Below, piece by piece: positions 54,738-63,585 of a DNA stretch of 64,000 bases (the first letter of the stretch is position 1; each line of letters starts with the position of its first letter). Origin of the DNA: Clostridiales bacterium (GTDB lineage Bacteria > Bacillota > Clostridia > Oscillospirales > Butyricicoccaceae); contig JALFIV010000033.1 in NCBI GenBank assembly GCA_022775385.1, positions 81,077 through 145,076 of the forward strand. Reading direction: 5' to 3'. The notes beneath the pieces are model-generated. The model was not told where the DNA came from. It did not search any database and saw only the letters and a program-made list of their open reading frames with translations. Position numbers and translations under genes: made by a program.

Positions 54738-54779
54738 AAAATAAAGGGGTAGAAAGACCGTCGAAAGTTTTCTACCCCA
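54738..54779 (-). terminator. Terminator of the zinc-ribbon membrane protein gene
   Basis: Inverted repeat GGGGTAGAAA (54746-54755) / TTTCTACCCC (54769-54778). Read leftwards it is followed by TTTATTTTAC. A second hairpin at 54782-54814 (CCCGTCTCTGGTG / CACCGGAGGCGGG) has its T run on the plus strand and would stop rightward transcription. Confidence 0.65.
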
Positions 54780-54827
54780 TGCCCGTCTCTGGTGTTGGCG
54801 CACCGGAGGCGGGATTTTTTTGTTTGA

Positions 54828-55790
54828 TTAATTCTTACCTTTTTGCTCAACAGGGAACGTGAAAGCACGTTCACCATTGTTTTTGTCTGGATCAAATCCT
54901 CCAAGCATCACATAGTTTATGTTTTTAATGCTATTGTCTGAATAGAAAATGCAATAGAGCTTATCGTTTTCAGCATCATACCATATGCCAGAAGAGTAAT
55001 CAGATGAAGTATTTCCGTACTTATCTACGCTTTCAATAGCAGATTTGTTTTCCATCCATTCCTTTACAGAAGCATAATCACCCCAGACTTCAATAACAAT
55101 TGCATTTTTGATCTTAGTATTTCCAGCAGTGAATGAATTGCGAGCTTTGACGCTCATAACAGACAAACCATTAATAGTTCCATCCAGCCGGTCATAATTA
55201 TATGGTGTGCCGAATTCGCCCTCTGCTCCTATGAGGCGCCCACGACATTCCTCATCTTCCAGAACCTCTGGATCGGAAGATTCTGTGCTAGATTTCTCTT
55301 GTGTAACCTCAACAATAGCAGTATCATCAGCAGAGGTATCTTCTGGGGGGAGCATAATAATTCCTGCACACAAAAGCACGGCAGATAGTATTACCGCAAT
55401 CCCTAGAGGTATTCTTGCTTTCGTGCGAATCATTGGATTTATTATTAATCCGCTGAGCATCATTAAGCCAGCTGACGTAGTGGAATCAAGAAGAAAAAGT
55501 ATACCTAAAAGGATAAAGAAAACTGAGACTATCCATCCAAAAATAGGAGGAATATTTTTGTGAGACTGACCTTGATAATCACTTGCAGATGAGGTGTTTG
55601 TGTGATTATTCTCGGTTGCTTTTTGAACAGTATCGCTTGCAGCCTTGATATTATGCCACATATTTTCACGATTTTGGAGTTTTCTCCCTTTCTTTATTGC
55701 TTTTTTATTGAGAGAATAACCACAATGTGGGCATATTTTTGCTTTATCTGAAATCTTGTTTCCGCATTCAATGCATTTAATCAATGCCAT
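54828..55790 (-). CDS. Zinc-ribbon membrane protein, prophage cargo of element 2
   Basis: 320 residues from ATG 55790 (AAGGAG 8 bases upstream). N-terminal zinc ribbon CIECGNKISDKAKICPHCGY, then two hydrophobic stretches at about 85-140 (IFGWIVSVFFILLGILFLLD, IPLGIAVILSAVLLCAGIIM), an acidic Ser/Thr linker and an extracellular-type beta-rich domain of about 130 residues. It resembles membrane proteins often found beside phage repressors, where superinfection exclusion is suspected. Composition is AT-rich. No specific function can be assigned. Confidence 0.75.
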   Translation of the reverse strand: MALIKCIECGNKISDKAKICPHCGYSLNKKAIKKGRKLQNRENMWHNIKAASDTVQKATENNHTNTSSASDYQGQSHKNIPPIFGWIVSVFFILLGILFLLDSTTSAGLMMLSGLIINPMIRTKARIPLGIAVILSAVLLCAGIIMLPPEDTSADDTAIVEVTQEKSSTESSDPEVLEDEECRGRLIGAEGEFGTPYNYDRLDGTINGLSVMSVKARNSFTAGNTKIKNAIVIEVWGDYASVKEWMENKSAIESVDKYGNTSSDYSSGIWYDAENDKLYCIFYSDNSIKNINYVMLGGFDPDKNNGERAFTFPVEQKGKN

Positions 55791-55848
55791 GATCAATTCT
55801 CCTTAACTTCTCTCTACAAATACTTGCGTTGCAGGAGAGATAAAAATC

Positions 55849-56469
55849 TTATTTTACCAAGCTGGTAAAAGCGACTGCCTTGCCGAGGATTCGGATATCA
55901 TTCATCCGCTCACCAAAGTATGATTTTGGTTCATATGCCGGATTCTCCGGTTTGAGCGTAATATAGTCCTCGTAGAGGTATACGCGCTTCAGAGTTGCCT
56001 CATCATCTACCAATACAGCCGCGATCTGTCCGTGCTCGACTCTCGGCTGTTGGCGGATGTACACGATATCGCCGTCATTGATACGGGCATTTATCATACT
56101 GTCACCCTTGCAACGAAGGCAAAAATCAGCATCAATGCTTTCATCCATATCAATATATTCATCAATATTTTCTTCCGCAAGAATTGATTCTCCGCAGGCA
56201 ATTGTGCCGAGCAGGGGAACTTTTTTTGTTTTTGGAAGAGGCATGATATTTGGTATTCTGAGAAAATCCGTGGATGGACGATCAAAAAAGTAATTCGGCG
56301 TTACATTCAGGGCACCGCATAACAACTCAATTGTATCTGGATCAGGGCGATTCTGATCGTTTTCCCAATTGCTAATAGAATTATGTGCAGCGCCGATCAT
56401 AGCGGCAAGCTCTTTTTGAGTTAATTTGCACGACTTGCGGGCTGAACGCAATTTAGCTCCAAATGTCAC
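55849..56469 (-). CDS. LexA-like phage repressor (XRE + S24 peptidase)
   Basis: 206 residues from GTG 56469 with AGGAGG 9 bases upstream. Helix-turn-helix at 1-60 (LTQKELAAMIGAAHNSISNW). The S24 autoprotease domain follows, with cleavage region LGTIACGESIL, catalytic Ser in CKGDSMINARINDGD and Lys in DDEATLKRVYLYED. It would keep element 2 silent and self-cleave upon RecA activation. It is divergent from a Cro-like gene across a palindromic operator array. Confidence 0.92.
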   Translation of the reverse strand: MTFGAKLRSARKSCKLTQKELAAMIGAAHNSISNWENDQNRPDPDTIELLCGALNVTPNYFFDRPSTDFLRIPNIMPLPKTKKVPLLGTIACGESILAEENIDEYIDMDESIDADFCLRCKGDSMINARINDGDIVYIRQQPRVEHGQIAAVLVDDEATLKRVYLYEDYITLKPENPAYEPKSYFGERMNDIRILGKAVAFTSLVK

Positions 56470-56512
56470 GAAGAATACACCTCCTTAGTTTGATGAGGTT
56501 AATGTATCACAA

Positions 56513-56620
56513 AATTTCGAAATTGTAAATAAATATTTCGATAATTTCGAAAATTCATATCGAAATTTCGAAAATATCGAATATTATAGTAGATAGAGTT
56601 TCGAAAATATCGAAGTTTGG
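56513..56620. promoter_or_regulatory. Operator array of element 2 (TTTCGA repeats)
   Basis: Between the divergent regulators lie at least five copies of TTTCGA or its complement, including the perfect palindrome AATTTCGAAATT (56513-56524), AATTTCGAAAA near 56533, ATCGAAATTTCGAAAATATCGAA around 56559-56581 (in parts) and TTTCGAAAATATCGAA near 56600-56615. This is dense enough to cover both promoters. Confidence 0.75.
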
Positions 56621-56630
56621 AGGTGAATAA

Positions 56631-56852
56631 ATGAACGTAGGAAAGCGGGTTTTCGAATACTTGAAGCAAAACGGCATTTCTCAGACTCACATAAGCAAGG
56701 AATCCGGAATTCCATTGCCAAAGCTAAACTTAGCTCTCAACGGAGAACGGAGACTGACTTTCGAAGAGTATGAAGAAATCTGTTGGGTATTAGGAGTATC
56801 TGTAGATCAGTTTCTTTCTCCGAGAAAACCAAATAACGAAGAACCGAGGTGA
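56631..56852 (+). CDS. Cro-like XRE protein of element 2
   Basis: 73 residues from ATG 56631 with a TTGGAGGTG site. Helix-turn-helix NGISQTHISKESGIPLPKLN followed by LTFEEYEEICWVLGVSVDQF. It is divergent from the S24 repressor and faces the remnant early region, as expected for the lytic-side regulator. Confidence 0.85.
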   Translation: MNVGKRVFEYLKQNGISQTHISKESGIPLPKLNLALNGERRLTFEEYEEICWVLGVSVDQFLSPRKPNNEEPR

Positions 56853-56857
56853 CAACC

Positions 56858-56950
56858 ATGACTATGTATTACGAGGAGACGGCGCTCGTCGAGCAGATCA
56901 AGCGCAGCGAGGAGATCGAACGGAGAAGAAAGGGGTGGGAACAGGAATGA
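56858..56950 (+). CDS. Small phage protein (30 aa)
   Basis: ATG 56858 behind a GAGGTG site, five bases after the Cro-like gene. Highly charged peptide (ALVEQIKRSEEIERRRKGWE). The stop overlaps the start of the next small gene (ATGA). Function unknown. Confidence 0.5.
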   Translation: MTMYYEETALVEQIKRSEEIERRRKGWEQE

Positions 56951-57027
56951 ATTACAAACAGGAAGACACACAGAAGATCATCAATGAGATGCGGACGGCA
57001 TCGCGCCGGACGGATTGCGAGGAATAA
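56947..57027 (+). CDS. Small phage protein (26 aa)
   Basis: ATG 56947 overlapping the previous stop, ending TAA 57025-57027. Charged peptide (MNYKQEDTQKIINEMRTASR). It may be the truncated start of a larger early gene. Unknown. Confidence 0.4.
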   Translation: MNYKQEDTQKIINEMRTASRRTDCEE

Positions 57028-57116
57028 AAATGCGCCCAGCGGGACGGACGTCCCAACTGAGCGCACGTATGAAAAAAAGACAATATTATTATATCACAGA
57101 AACAGGAGAAAGCAAC

Positions 57117-58463
57117 ATGAATGTTTCAAAAAAATCCGGTGAAGTTGTCATTGATCTGCTGAGTGCGACACTGACATAGACACGGCTGGATTACAAAAAG
57201 CTGAAGGAAAGCTATGAGCGCCTGCTGCAGGACCAGCGCGACTACAACCACGATCTTCCGGCGATGAACACGGAGAATCAGGAGCTGAAGCGTCAGCTTG
57301 CCGAACAGAACAATAGCTGGAATGCAAGGCGCATCCGCAACGAGCTGACCGCCGGCATTATCCAGGGCGAAAGCATGGGGAAGATTGCGAACCGGTTTTA
57401 CTCCGTGATGGGGAGCAACCGGAAAGCGGCAGTGCGCAACGCACGCACGGCGGTGACCTCGGCGCAGAACGGCGGACGGATGGACGCGATGCGGCGGGCG
57501 TTGGAGCAGGGATATCCGGCGAAAAAGCAGTGGGTCGCGACGATGGACGAGCGCACCAGACTGTCGCACATCCTGCTTGGCGGCGAGACCGTGGATGCCG
57601 ACAAGCCGTTTTCAAACAGACTGATGTACCTGGGAGATCCGGACGGCGACCCGTCTGAGGTGTACAACTGCCGCTGTACTATGGTGGACGCAGACGACCG
57701 GTTCCGCACCGCGCAGGACGATGAGCTGGACGCGATGTATCAGGCGTGGAAGGCGGAGAAGCTGGATGCGGTTGCAAAATCCTACAATTCTGATATAATG
57801 GAATCAGATCTAGGAAAATTCAAGAAGCGTCTGCGTGCAGACGACAGGATAACAAAAGAGTACTATGCCGAGTTAAAAGAAAAGTTTTCTCACGGTGCAG
57901 ACGATGCAAAGAAAATGTTTGAGAAGTTTGTTCCTCCAGATAGCGTTGAAAATTCTGATTTCGAAGGTACGGCGCGGTTTAATACAAGGACAAAGAAAAT
58001 ATCCATGCATTATCAGGCGGACTTACATAACGAAAGAGGCGCTTGCGCTACTTGGTTTCATGAGCACGGTCATTTGATTGATGACGCAATGGGTAGTGTT
58101 TCAAATAGTGATGAGTTCATGGATATCCTGCGAGAAGATGCGATCGCATATCGAAAGAACTTCGGAAAGGTAAACAATTTGACAACGTGGGACAAGATCG
58201 ACCGAGGAGTATCAGTGGAGTTGAACGACATGAGAAGGCATTCGGCAGTATCGGATATTTTCGAAGGCGTAACAAACGGAAATGTTTCTGGAGTTGCGGG
58301 TCACAGACCAGGTTACTGGGACGATGACTCGAACATTACATCTGAAGCATTCGCTCATATGTTTGAAGCACAGTTTGATAAAGCTCGCTATGAAGAAATG
58401 AAAAAGTATTTTCCGAACGGAATGAAATATTTTGAAGCGTTGATGAAGGAGGCGTTGAAATGA
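57117..58463 (+). pseudogene. MuF/SPP1 gp7-like head protein with C-terminal metallopeptidase toxin domain (deletion fusion)
   Basis: The frame begins at ATG 57117 (MNVSKKSGEVVIDLL), meets a TAG at 57177-57179, and stays open in the same frame to 58463. The first part is a small coiled-coil early protein. From about 57318 it becomes the MuF head-morphogenesis domain (RNARTAVTSAQNGGRMDAM, FSNRLMYLGDPDGDPSEVYN with NCRCT). So a deletion has joined an early gene to a late one. After residue 173 of the 57264 frame comes a different, AT-rich domain carrying the zinc motif HEHGH (58059-58073) and a downstream SEAFAHMFEAQF. MuF proteins with variable C-terminal toxins are a known phage class. The catalytic role is inferred from the motif. 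Confidence 0.75.
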
Positions 58464-58675
58464 AAAAATGCTTTAAGATTGCTTCACGTAAGTTTTTCAG
58501 TCATTTTAGATATTTCGCGGAATTACCTCCGAATATTGATTTCGACGAAGAGGAATACGCAGACCTGCTTCTCAAGTGTGTGGAGGACAATTTCGACTAC
58601 ACGATAGAAATGTATGGAACTGTTCCGTCAAAGTCTCATTGGGAATATAAGGATCTTGAAGTAATTATTGACTGA
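58460..58675 (+). CDS. Candidate immunity protein to the MuF metallopeptidase
   Basis: 71 residues overlapping the toxin-domain stop by 4 bases. Acidic and small (PPNIDFDEEEYADLLLKCVE), AT-rich like the toxin domain and unlike the head-protein part. Position, size and charge match an immunity gene. Family not recognised. Confidence 0.55.
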   Translation: MKKCFKIASRKFFSHFRYFAELPPNIDFDEEEYADLLLKCVEDNFDYTIEMYGTVPSKSHWEYKDLEVIID

Positions 58676-58732
58676 CCACATACCGCCCATCTTCGGATCG
58701 GCGGTTTTGTTTTACCAAAAAGAGGTGATACG

Positions 58733-59099
58733 ATGGCAGAGCTTGTTATTAGGTCGGACAACGCCGACAAGATCAAGCAGGCACTGCACGATCAGGTGTT
58801 GCAGGCGCTGGATGAATGTGGCGTGATTGCGGCGAAGGCGGCGCAGCAGACTGTCGCACATCCTGAAGGGACAGGAGACCGTGGATGCCGACAAGCCGTT
58901 TTCCAACGGACTGATGTACCCGGGCGATCCGGACGGTGATCCGTCCGAGGTGTACAACTGCCGCTGTACGATGGTGGACGCAGACGACCGGTTCCGCACC
59001 GCGCAGGACGATGAGCTGGACGCGATGTATCAGGCGTGGAAGGCGGAGAAGATTGGCACGGAAACGGTTGCAAAGGGCGGAAGAAATGGTATAATTTAA
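58733..59099 (+). pseudogene. gp10-like head-tail protein fused out of frame to a second MuF copy
   Basis: 58733-58850 encodes the start of an HK97 gp10-like head-tail joining protein (MAELVIRSDNADKIKQALHD...AAKAAQQ). At AGACTGTCGCACATCCTG (58847-58864), also present in the first MuF gene at 57559-57576, it switches to MuF sequence. That MuF part is read in another frame (from about 58848: LSHILKGQETVDADKPFSNG, then EVYNCRCTMVDADDRFRTAQ) and stops at 59097-59099. The second MuF copy is nearly identical to 57660-57760. This is a scar of recombination at short homology, not a working gene. Confidence 0.75.
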
Positions 59100-59138
59100 A
59101 CAAAGAAAAAACCACTGACAAAGATTTCGCCAGATGGA

Positions 59139-59570
59139 ATGCATATCTTGAATCCAATGGACGCACAGCGATATAAACGCATGAAGTCCAAGTTAGCGGA
59201 ACAGGGGTGTCCAGTGGTTGCAGCATCTGGTGATGACGTACAGTTTTTGCTTGCGTTTGGCGCAGAGGCCATTTCTGATGAATACGGCATTATGCACTTA
59301 GGCGATATTCCGAGTGCATCAGCTTTCTTTGAGGAAATTATACATTTTTCGCAGTTGAAAAAGTACGGAATACTGAATTCTGATGACTACATTGAGCGCG
59401 CGGCCAGAGAAGTAGCTGCAAACCGAAAGCTGCTTCGCCATGGAAAAGCATATGGATTTACGAAAGAGGACTTTGAGGAGATTTCAACGAATTTAAAATA
59501 CTGGGAAGCAGATTTCAGAAAGAAAGCAGGTGTTCCATATGACGAAAGTAACAGCAAAAGGGAAATTTAA
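59139..59570 (+). CDS. Detached MuF-type C-terminal domain, possible second toxin
   Basis: 143 residues, possibly translated from ATG 59139, or once the tail of the MuF copy just upstream (a second frame, RKKWYNLNKEKTTDKDFARW, bridges 59075-59160). The centre reads SAFFEEIIHFSQLKKYG followed by ERAAREVAANRKLL. The Glu/His pairs hint at an enzyme, but the domain is not recognised. AT-rich. It is followed by two small genes in the position of immunity genes. Confidence 0.5.
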   Translation: MHILNPMDAQRYKRMKSKLAEQGCPVVAASGDDVQFLLAFGAEAISDEYGIMHLGDIPSASAFFEEIIHFSQLKKYGILNSDDYIERAAREVAANRKLLRHGKAYGFTKEDFEEISTNLKYWEADFRKKAGVPYDESNSKREI

Positions 59571-59721
59571 TACTTCGTTTGGAATGGCTTTTTTGGTCGA
59601 GAATCCACCGGCGTTACGAGTTGGGGAAAGCATTTCCGTTGACGGAGATGTATATCAGATTAAGCGGATTGTATTGCCATCCCGTCCAACAGACGCAGAT
59701 GTAGTTGCGATCTATGTTTAA
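59539..59721 (+). CDS. Candidate immunity protein (60 aa)
   Basis: ATG 59539, overlapping the preceding domain by 32 bases. A small beta-rich protein (SFGMAFLVENPPALRVGESI, VYQIKRIVLPSRPTDADVV). Not recognised. Its place after a toxin-like domain suggests immunity. Confidence 0.5.
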   Translation: MTKVTAKGKFNTSFGMAFLVENPPALRVGESISVDGDVYQIKRIVLPSRPTDADVVAIYV

Positions 59722-59747
59722 ACATAAAACCGCTGAGGTGGTATAGT

Positions 59748-59969
59748 GTGAAATGGCTTGACAATATGACCTCAGCGATTGAGCGCGGAGAAACCGGAGT
59801 TTGTCCGTGCTGCGGAAAGACTTTAGTGGAAGAATATGATATTTGCAGTGAATGTGGATGGGAAAACGATCCGATTCAGCGAGAAAAGCTTGATCTTAGT
59901 GGCGGAGCCAATCGGATGTCACTGAAGGAAGCCAGAGCCGCTTATGCTGCTGGAAAAACGGTACAATAA
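59748..59969 (+). CDS. Cysteine-rich CPCC-family protein
   Basis: 73 residues from GTG 59748 with GAGGTGG upstream. CPCCGKTLVEEYDICSECGW fits the CPCC zinc-ribbon family, which is frequent in polymorphic toxin loci as an immunity protein. It closes the toxin-immunity remnant. Confidence 0.75.
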   Translation: MKWLDNMTSAIERGETGVCPCCGKTLVEEYDICSECGWENDPIQREKLDLSGGANRMSLKEARAAYAAGKTVQ

Positions 59970-59971
59970 CA

Positions 59972-59999
59972 CCGCCTTGCTTTTGCTTGGCGGTTTTCT
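59972..59999 (+). terminator. Terminator after the CPCC gene
   Basis: Stem ACCGCC (59972-59977 region) / GGCGGT with a TTGCTTTTGCTT loop, then TTTTCTT. Confidence 0.7.
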
Positions 60000-60029
60000 T
60001 ATGCCCGAACAGATGAATGATTATGATTT

Positions 60030-60160
60030 GCCCTTATAACAGGAAACGAGAAACACAGGTGCTGCAGTGGACGCAGAGCAATGACGACGGAGAGAACATC
60101 AACCTCCAGCAGATTGAAACAACAACATTCTCTTTCTATCCTGACACAATGATCATGTGA
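60030..60160 (+). pseudogene. Remnant of a phage structural gene ending at the att site
   Basis: An open stretch reading QVLQWTQSNDDGENINLQQI then TTTFSFYPDTMIM ends at a TGA that overlaps the att repeat. It has no start of its own. It looks like the 3' end of a late phage gene cut off by deletion. Confidence 0.4.
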
Positions 60161-60191
60161 AAGCCTGATTTCTTCGGAAATCGGGCTTTTT
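60154..60191. repeat. Third, partial att repeat: attR of element 2
   Basis: 38 bp identical to 53805-53842: CATGTGAAAGCC followed by the terminator hairpin. The tRNA part upstream of CCA is missing here. It marks the right edge of element 2 and the return to chromosome. Confidence 0.75.
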
Positions 60192-60600
60192 CACAGTATT
60201 TTTCGAAATGGAGATAAAATGAAGAAAAAGATGGAACGAAATGATGGAGCTATTATTAAAGATAACAGAAATCGACGATTGTTGAAAAGGAGTATATTAT
60301 TGATCCTATTGTTGAGTTAGTATTTAAGATAATTCTAATTTTTAATAGAGGCATTTTTATATAGAAACGGGCGGAATGCTTCAATTGATTCATTATAAGA
60401 AAAGGGTGTTGTGATTAATTATTCTATTATATGGAATATGGCGGGCTAATAATAAGTGAGCTGCAGGAATTTCACAGTGCCCGACACAAAAGGATGAAAT
60501 GTGCCATCCTGAAGGGGTTATGGCTCAGAATAGTTGACTCTTGCGGATCATTTTTAACATAAATTTATCATATGATTTGTGCTTTATCTCCTAATTCGAC
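60192..60600. other. AT-rich region without a convincing gene
   Basis: About 400 bases with short frames only. A 33-codon frame at 60219-60320 has a GGAG site (MKKKMERNDGAII, hydrophobic end) and could be a small peptide, with low support. A GGAT/ATCC hairpin lies near 60503-60516. I see no riboswitch. Confidence 0.4.
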
Positions 60601-60629
60601 TTGAAAATGGGAAGAATGGCTGGTATAAT
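60601..60629 (+). promoter_or_regulatory. Promoter of the large surface protein gene
   Basis: TTGAAA (60601-60606), 17-base spacer, TATAAT (60624-60629) with the extended TGG before it. The leader is about 105 bases. Confidence 0.88.
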
Positions 60630-60741
60630 TTATGCAATATATAAAAATCGATGAAAAACAGGATGCCAAACACAGGGGTTCACGGCGTTCTGTGCTGAGT
60701 TGATTTATCCGTCATCTTCCAAAATGATTTGGAAAAGGAGA

Positions 60742-63531
60742 ATGAAACTGGCAAAACAGAACAATGCAAAAAAAGTGCTGGCAACCATGCTGGCCGCATC
60801 TATGACCGTCGGCAGTGCGGGAACAATTGCGCTTGCCGATGAGGTAGAGACCGGAGCCGAGGAAGCTGTCGATGTCAGCACTGTGACAACGGTTTCGGAC
60901 GCTCCGGCTCCGGAAGCTCCGGCGGCCGAAGACACCTCTTCCGGCGAGTCCGCAGAGTCGGGATCCACGGCAATCATCACGGTTGACGATCCGGAGATTA
61001 CCGCGGCTAATGAAGAAACTGCAGCAAAGAATGAAGAGGCTGCAGACAAGAATGAGGAAACGGTCGACGAGAACAACGAAACGGCCGACAAGAATGAGGA
61101 AATCTCTGATGGTGAGGTTGAAAATCCGGATCTTGACCTGAAGGACAAGCCGGAGACGCCGGATACGTCGGATAAAACGCCGGAAGATGCCAATTCGGAC
61201 ATTCAGGACTACAATTCTGATGTGGACGACTACAATGATTCCGCAGACAAGTACAATGAGGATGTCGCTGACTACAATGACAAAGCGAATGCCTACAACG
61301 AAAAGGTTCAGGAAGAGTACGAGTCTGCGAAGAAGGAATATGATGATGCCAAGGCCGCATATGAAGAAGAACTGAAAAAGTACGAAGAGGACAGCAAGCA
61401 GTACGAATCGGATAATGCGGCATATCAGCAGTATCTGAAGGACAAGGAAGCATATGAAAAGGCATATGAAGACTATCTGGCAGCGCTGGAGCAGTACGAA
61501 AAGGACAACGCGCAGTACGAAAAGGACGATGCGGCGTATCAGCAGTATCTGAAGGATAAGGCTGCGTATGACAAGGCATATGCAGAATATCTGGCTGCGA
61601 TGGAGCAGTACAAGAACGACAAGAAGGCATATGATAAGTATCTGGCTGCGAAGGAAGCATATGACGATGCCAAGGCCGCTTATGATACCGCGCATGCACA
61701 GTGGGTCATCGAGTCCGGCATCTATGATGGTGTCGTTGGTTACAATGACTTCATCGATACAAAAAATACAGACATTGCTTCACAGAATGCAGACATCGCG
61801 GCAAAGAACGATGCACTGAAGGACAGCATCGTCTCCGGAACGGTAAAGGATGCATCGGAGAACGATCAGGCAATCCAAGACAATGTCAAAACGACGGCCG
61901 CTGTCAAAGAGGGCGTCAGGCGTGCGCTCGCTCAGTACACGGTACTTCAGACGAAGAAAGCTGCTCTGATTAAGATGAAGTCGAAAATTGAGTCGTATTC
62001 CGGAAAGATCGGCGACGAGGATTATGGTGATTACCTGAGAAAGGTAAAGGATTATAACACGCTCGTCGATGAGTACAACAAGGATATTGCGGCATACAAT
62101 GCTGCGGTTGATGCGTACAACGAAGCAGTAGATAACTATAATTCCACGAAGGATACGGAGGATGTCACCAACGGCAGTACCGAAACCGGAACGGCTGACT
62201 GGGGCAACATCAAGTCTGATTCCACGCTGACCCATATTGATGTCAAGTACAGCGCCGCTTCGACCAAGGACAAGGAGACGATCGACAACGGAGACGGAAC
62301 CACTTCTACGAACTACACCGATACCGTAACCGGTTATACGGTAACGGGTATTTATCCGACAAGTGACTCCAAGAGTTATGGTGTCAATTATACCAGCAAT
62401 GGTATACAGAAGACCCATAGCTTGCAGAAGAGCAGAGATGAATTTACGTCGATCAGACGCAATCTGAGCTTTAAGGGCGACTCGGTTACCGTAAGCTTCT
62501 ATATGACCGTCGAGGATTTGGCGGGCAAGAAAACCGGTCTGACGATTCAGCTCGACCCGAGTTCGGTTTATCCGGAGGGTACGTATTACAACGGCTCGAA
62601 TGCAAGCAGACTGGCAAAGTATAAGGATACCGAAGGCAATAGCATTCCGACCGTCACGATAGACGGTAAGAAATACTATGACATCAGCGGTATGTCAGTA
62701 TTTGTTGTTTCTACCATGACCTGTGACGGATTCAGATGGGAGACAAAATCCGGCAAAACACAGGGAAAACCGAACGGTCTTGATCTGGTTCTCAGCCTGC
62801 AGACGCTGTTTGATATCCACAAGGGTGCAACCGAAAAGACGCTGGCATTCCTCTCCTATGAGAGCCAGCTGAATGCAAATGCAGAACTGGGCGATGAGCC
62901 GAAGTTCGATCAGACCGAGCCGGACAAGGTCGGGGAGCCGACTGAGCCGACTGCACCGGAGAAACCGGACGAGGTAGAGAAGCCGACTGCGCCGACTGCA
63001 CCGGAATTGACGGTGACCGAACCGGATAAGGTTGGTAAGCCGACTGCTCCGACTGCGCCGACCGCGCCGAACGCGCCGACCGAAGTCAAGAATCCTGGCG
63101 ATGCGCCGATCAAGCCGGTATTTGACAAGACCGAACCGACCGAGCCGACCCTGCTGGGAATGCTCGAGAACGTAGAGCGTCTCGAGCAGCTGACCGAGTA
63201 CGAACAGACCACGGTTGTCATTCCGGATGAGGATGAGCCGGAGGAGGAAGACCCTGAGACGGACGAGCCGGAGGACGCCCCGGACGATAAGAAGAAGGAG
63301 AAAGGGAAGCGCGTCTGCGGTGAAGCCTCGCTCTATTCCTCCCGGCAGATGGGGCTGACCATCCTGAATCGTCTGGGTGTGACGGGGCAGAAGCCGCCTG
63401 TGGACACACCGGCCCCTGCGCCTAAGGCACCGGAAACCCCGCCCGCCCCGGTCATCGACCTGGACGGCAAGACCGAGGACGGCTCGATGCCGTTCAATAT
63501 TCTCATGAAACAGCTGGAACTGATGCACTGA
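60742..63531 (+). CDS. Secreted coiled-coil, proline-rich surface protein
   Basis: 929 residues from ATG 60742 (AAAAGGAGA site). Signal peptide with likely cleavage after IALA (residue 32). Then an acidic Asn/Glu heptad-like region (AAKNEEAADKNEETVDENN). A Tyr/Ala/Lys coiled coil at about 175-330 has the repeated phrase AYQQYLKDK(E/A)AY, like the A-repeats of streptococcal antigen I/II. A beta-rich domain follows at about 480-700, then Pro/Thr repeats of TEPDKVG(E/K)PT at about 725-800. It has no LPxTG or membrane anchor, so attachment is unclear. It lies just outside the att site. Confidence 0.8.
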   Translation: MKLAKQNNAKKVLATMLAASMTVGSAGTIALADEVETGAEEAVDVSTVTTVSDAPAPEAPAAEDTSSGESAESGSTAIITVDDPEITAANEETAAKNEEAADKNEETVDENNETADKNEEISDGEVENPDLDLKDKPETPDTSDKTPEDANSDIQDYNSDVDDYNDSADKYNEDVADYNDKANAYNEKVQEEYESAKKEYDDAKAAYEEELKKYEEDSKQYESDNAAYQQYLKDKEAYEKAYEDYLAALEQYEKDNAQYEKDDAAYQQYLKDKAAYDKAYAEYLAAMEQYKNDKKAYDKYLAAKEAYDDAKAAYDTAHAQWVIESGIYDGVVGYNDFIDTKNTDIASQNADIAAKNDALKDSIVSGTVKDASENDQAIQDNVKTTAAVKEGVRRALAQYTVLQTKKAALIKMKSKIESYSGKIGDEDYGDYLRKVKDYNTLVDEYNKDIAAYNAAVDAYNEAVDNYNSTKDTEDVTNGSTETGTADWGNIKSDSTLTHIDVKYSAASTKDKETIDNGDGTTSTNYTDTVTGYTVTGIYPTSDSKSYGVNYTSNGIQKTHSLQKSRDEFTSIRRNLSFKGDSVTVSFYMTVEDLAGKKTGLTIQLDPSSVYPEGTYYNGSNASRLAKYKDTEGNSIPTVTIDGKKYYDISGMSVFVVSTMTCDGFRWETKSGKTQGKPNGLDLVLSLQTLFDIHKGATEKTLAFLSYESQLNANAELGDEPKFDQTEPDKVGEPTEPTAPEKPDEVEKPTAPTAPELTVTEPDKVGKPTAPTAPTAPNAPTEVKNPGDAPIKPVFDKTEPTEPTLLGMLENVERLEQLTEYEQTTVVIPDEDEPEEEDPETDEPEDAPDDKKKEKGKRVCGEASLYSSRQMGLTILNRLGVTGQKPPVDTPAPAPKAPETPPAPVIDLDGKTEDGSMPFNILMKQLELMH

Positions 63532-63551
63532 GCATCGTCCGGCTGTTTTTA
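63507..63551 (+). terminator. Candidate terminator after the surface protein
   Basis: ACAGCTGG near 63507, inside the gene's end, can pair with CCGGCTGT (63539-63546 region), followed by TTTTTAT. The long loop includes the stop codon. Confidence 0.5.
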
Positions 63552-63585
63552 TAACCGCAATATGTGAATTATGGAGGTAAACAAA

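Noticed and set aside
60430-60600. Riboswitch upstream of the surface protein gene
   Set aside because: It lies before the promoter at 60601, so it is not in the transcript leader, and no known aptamer pattern is seen.
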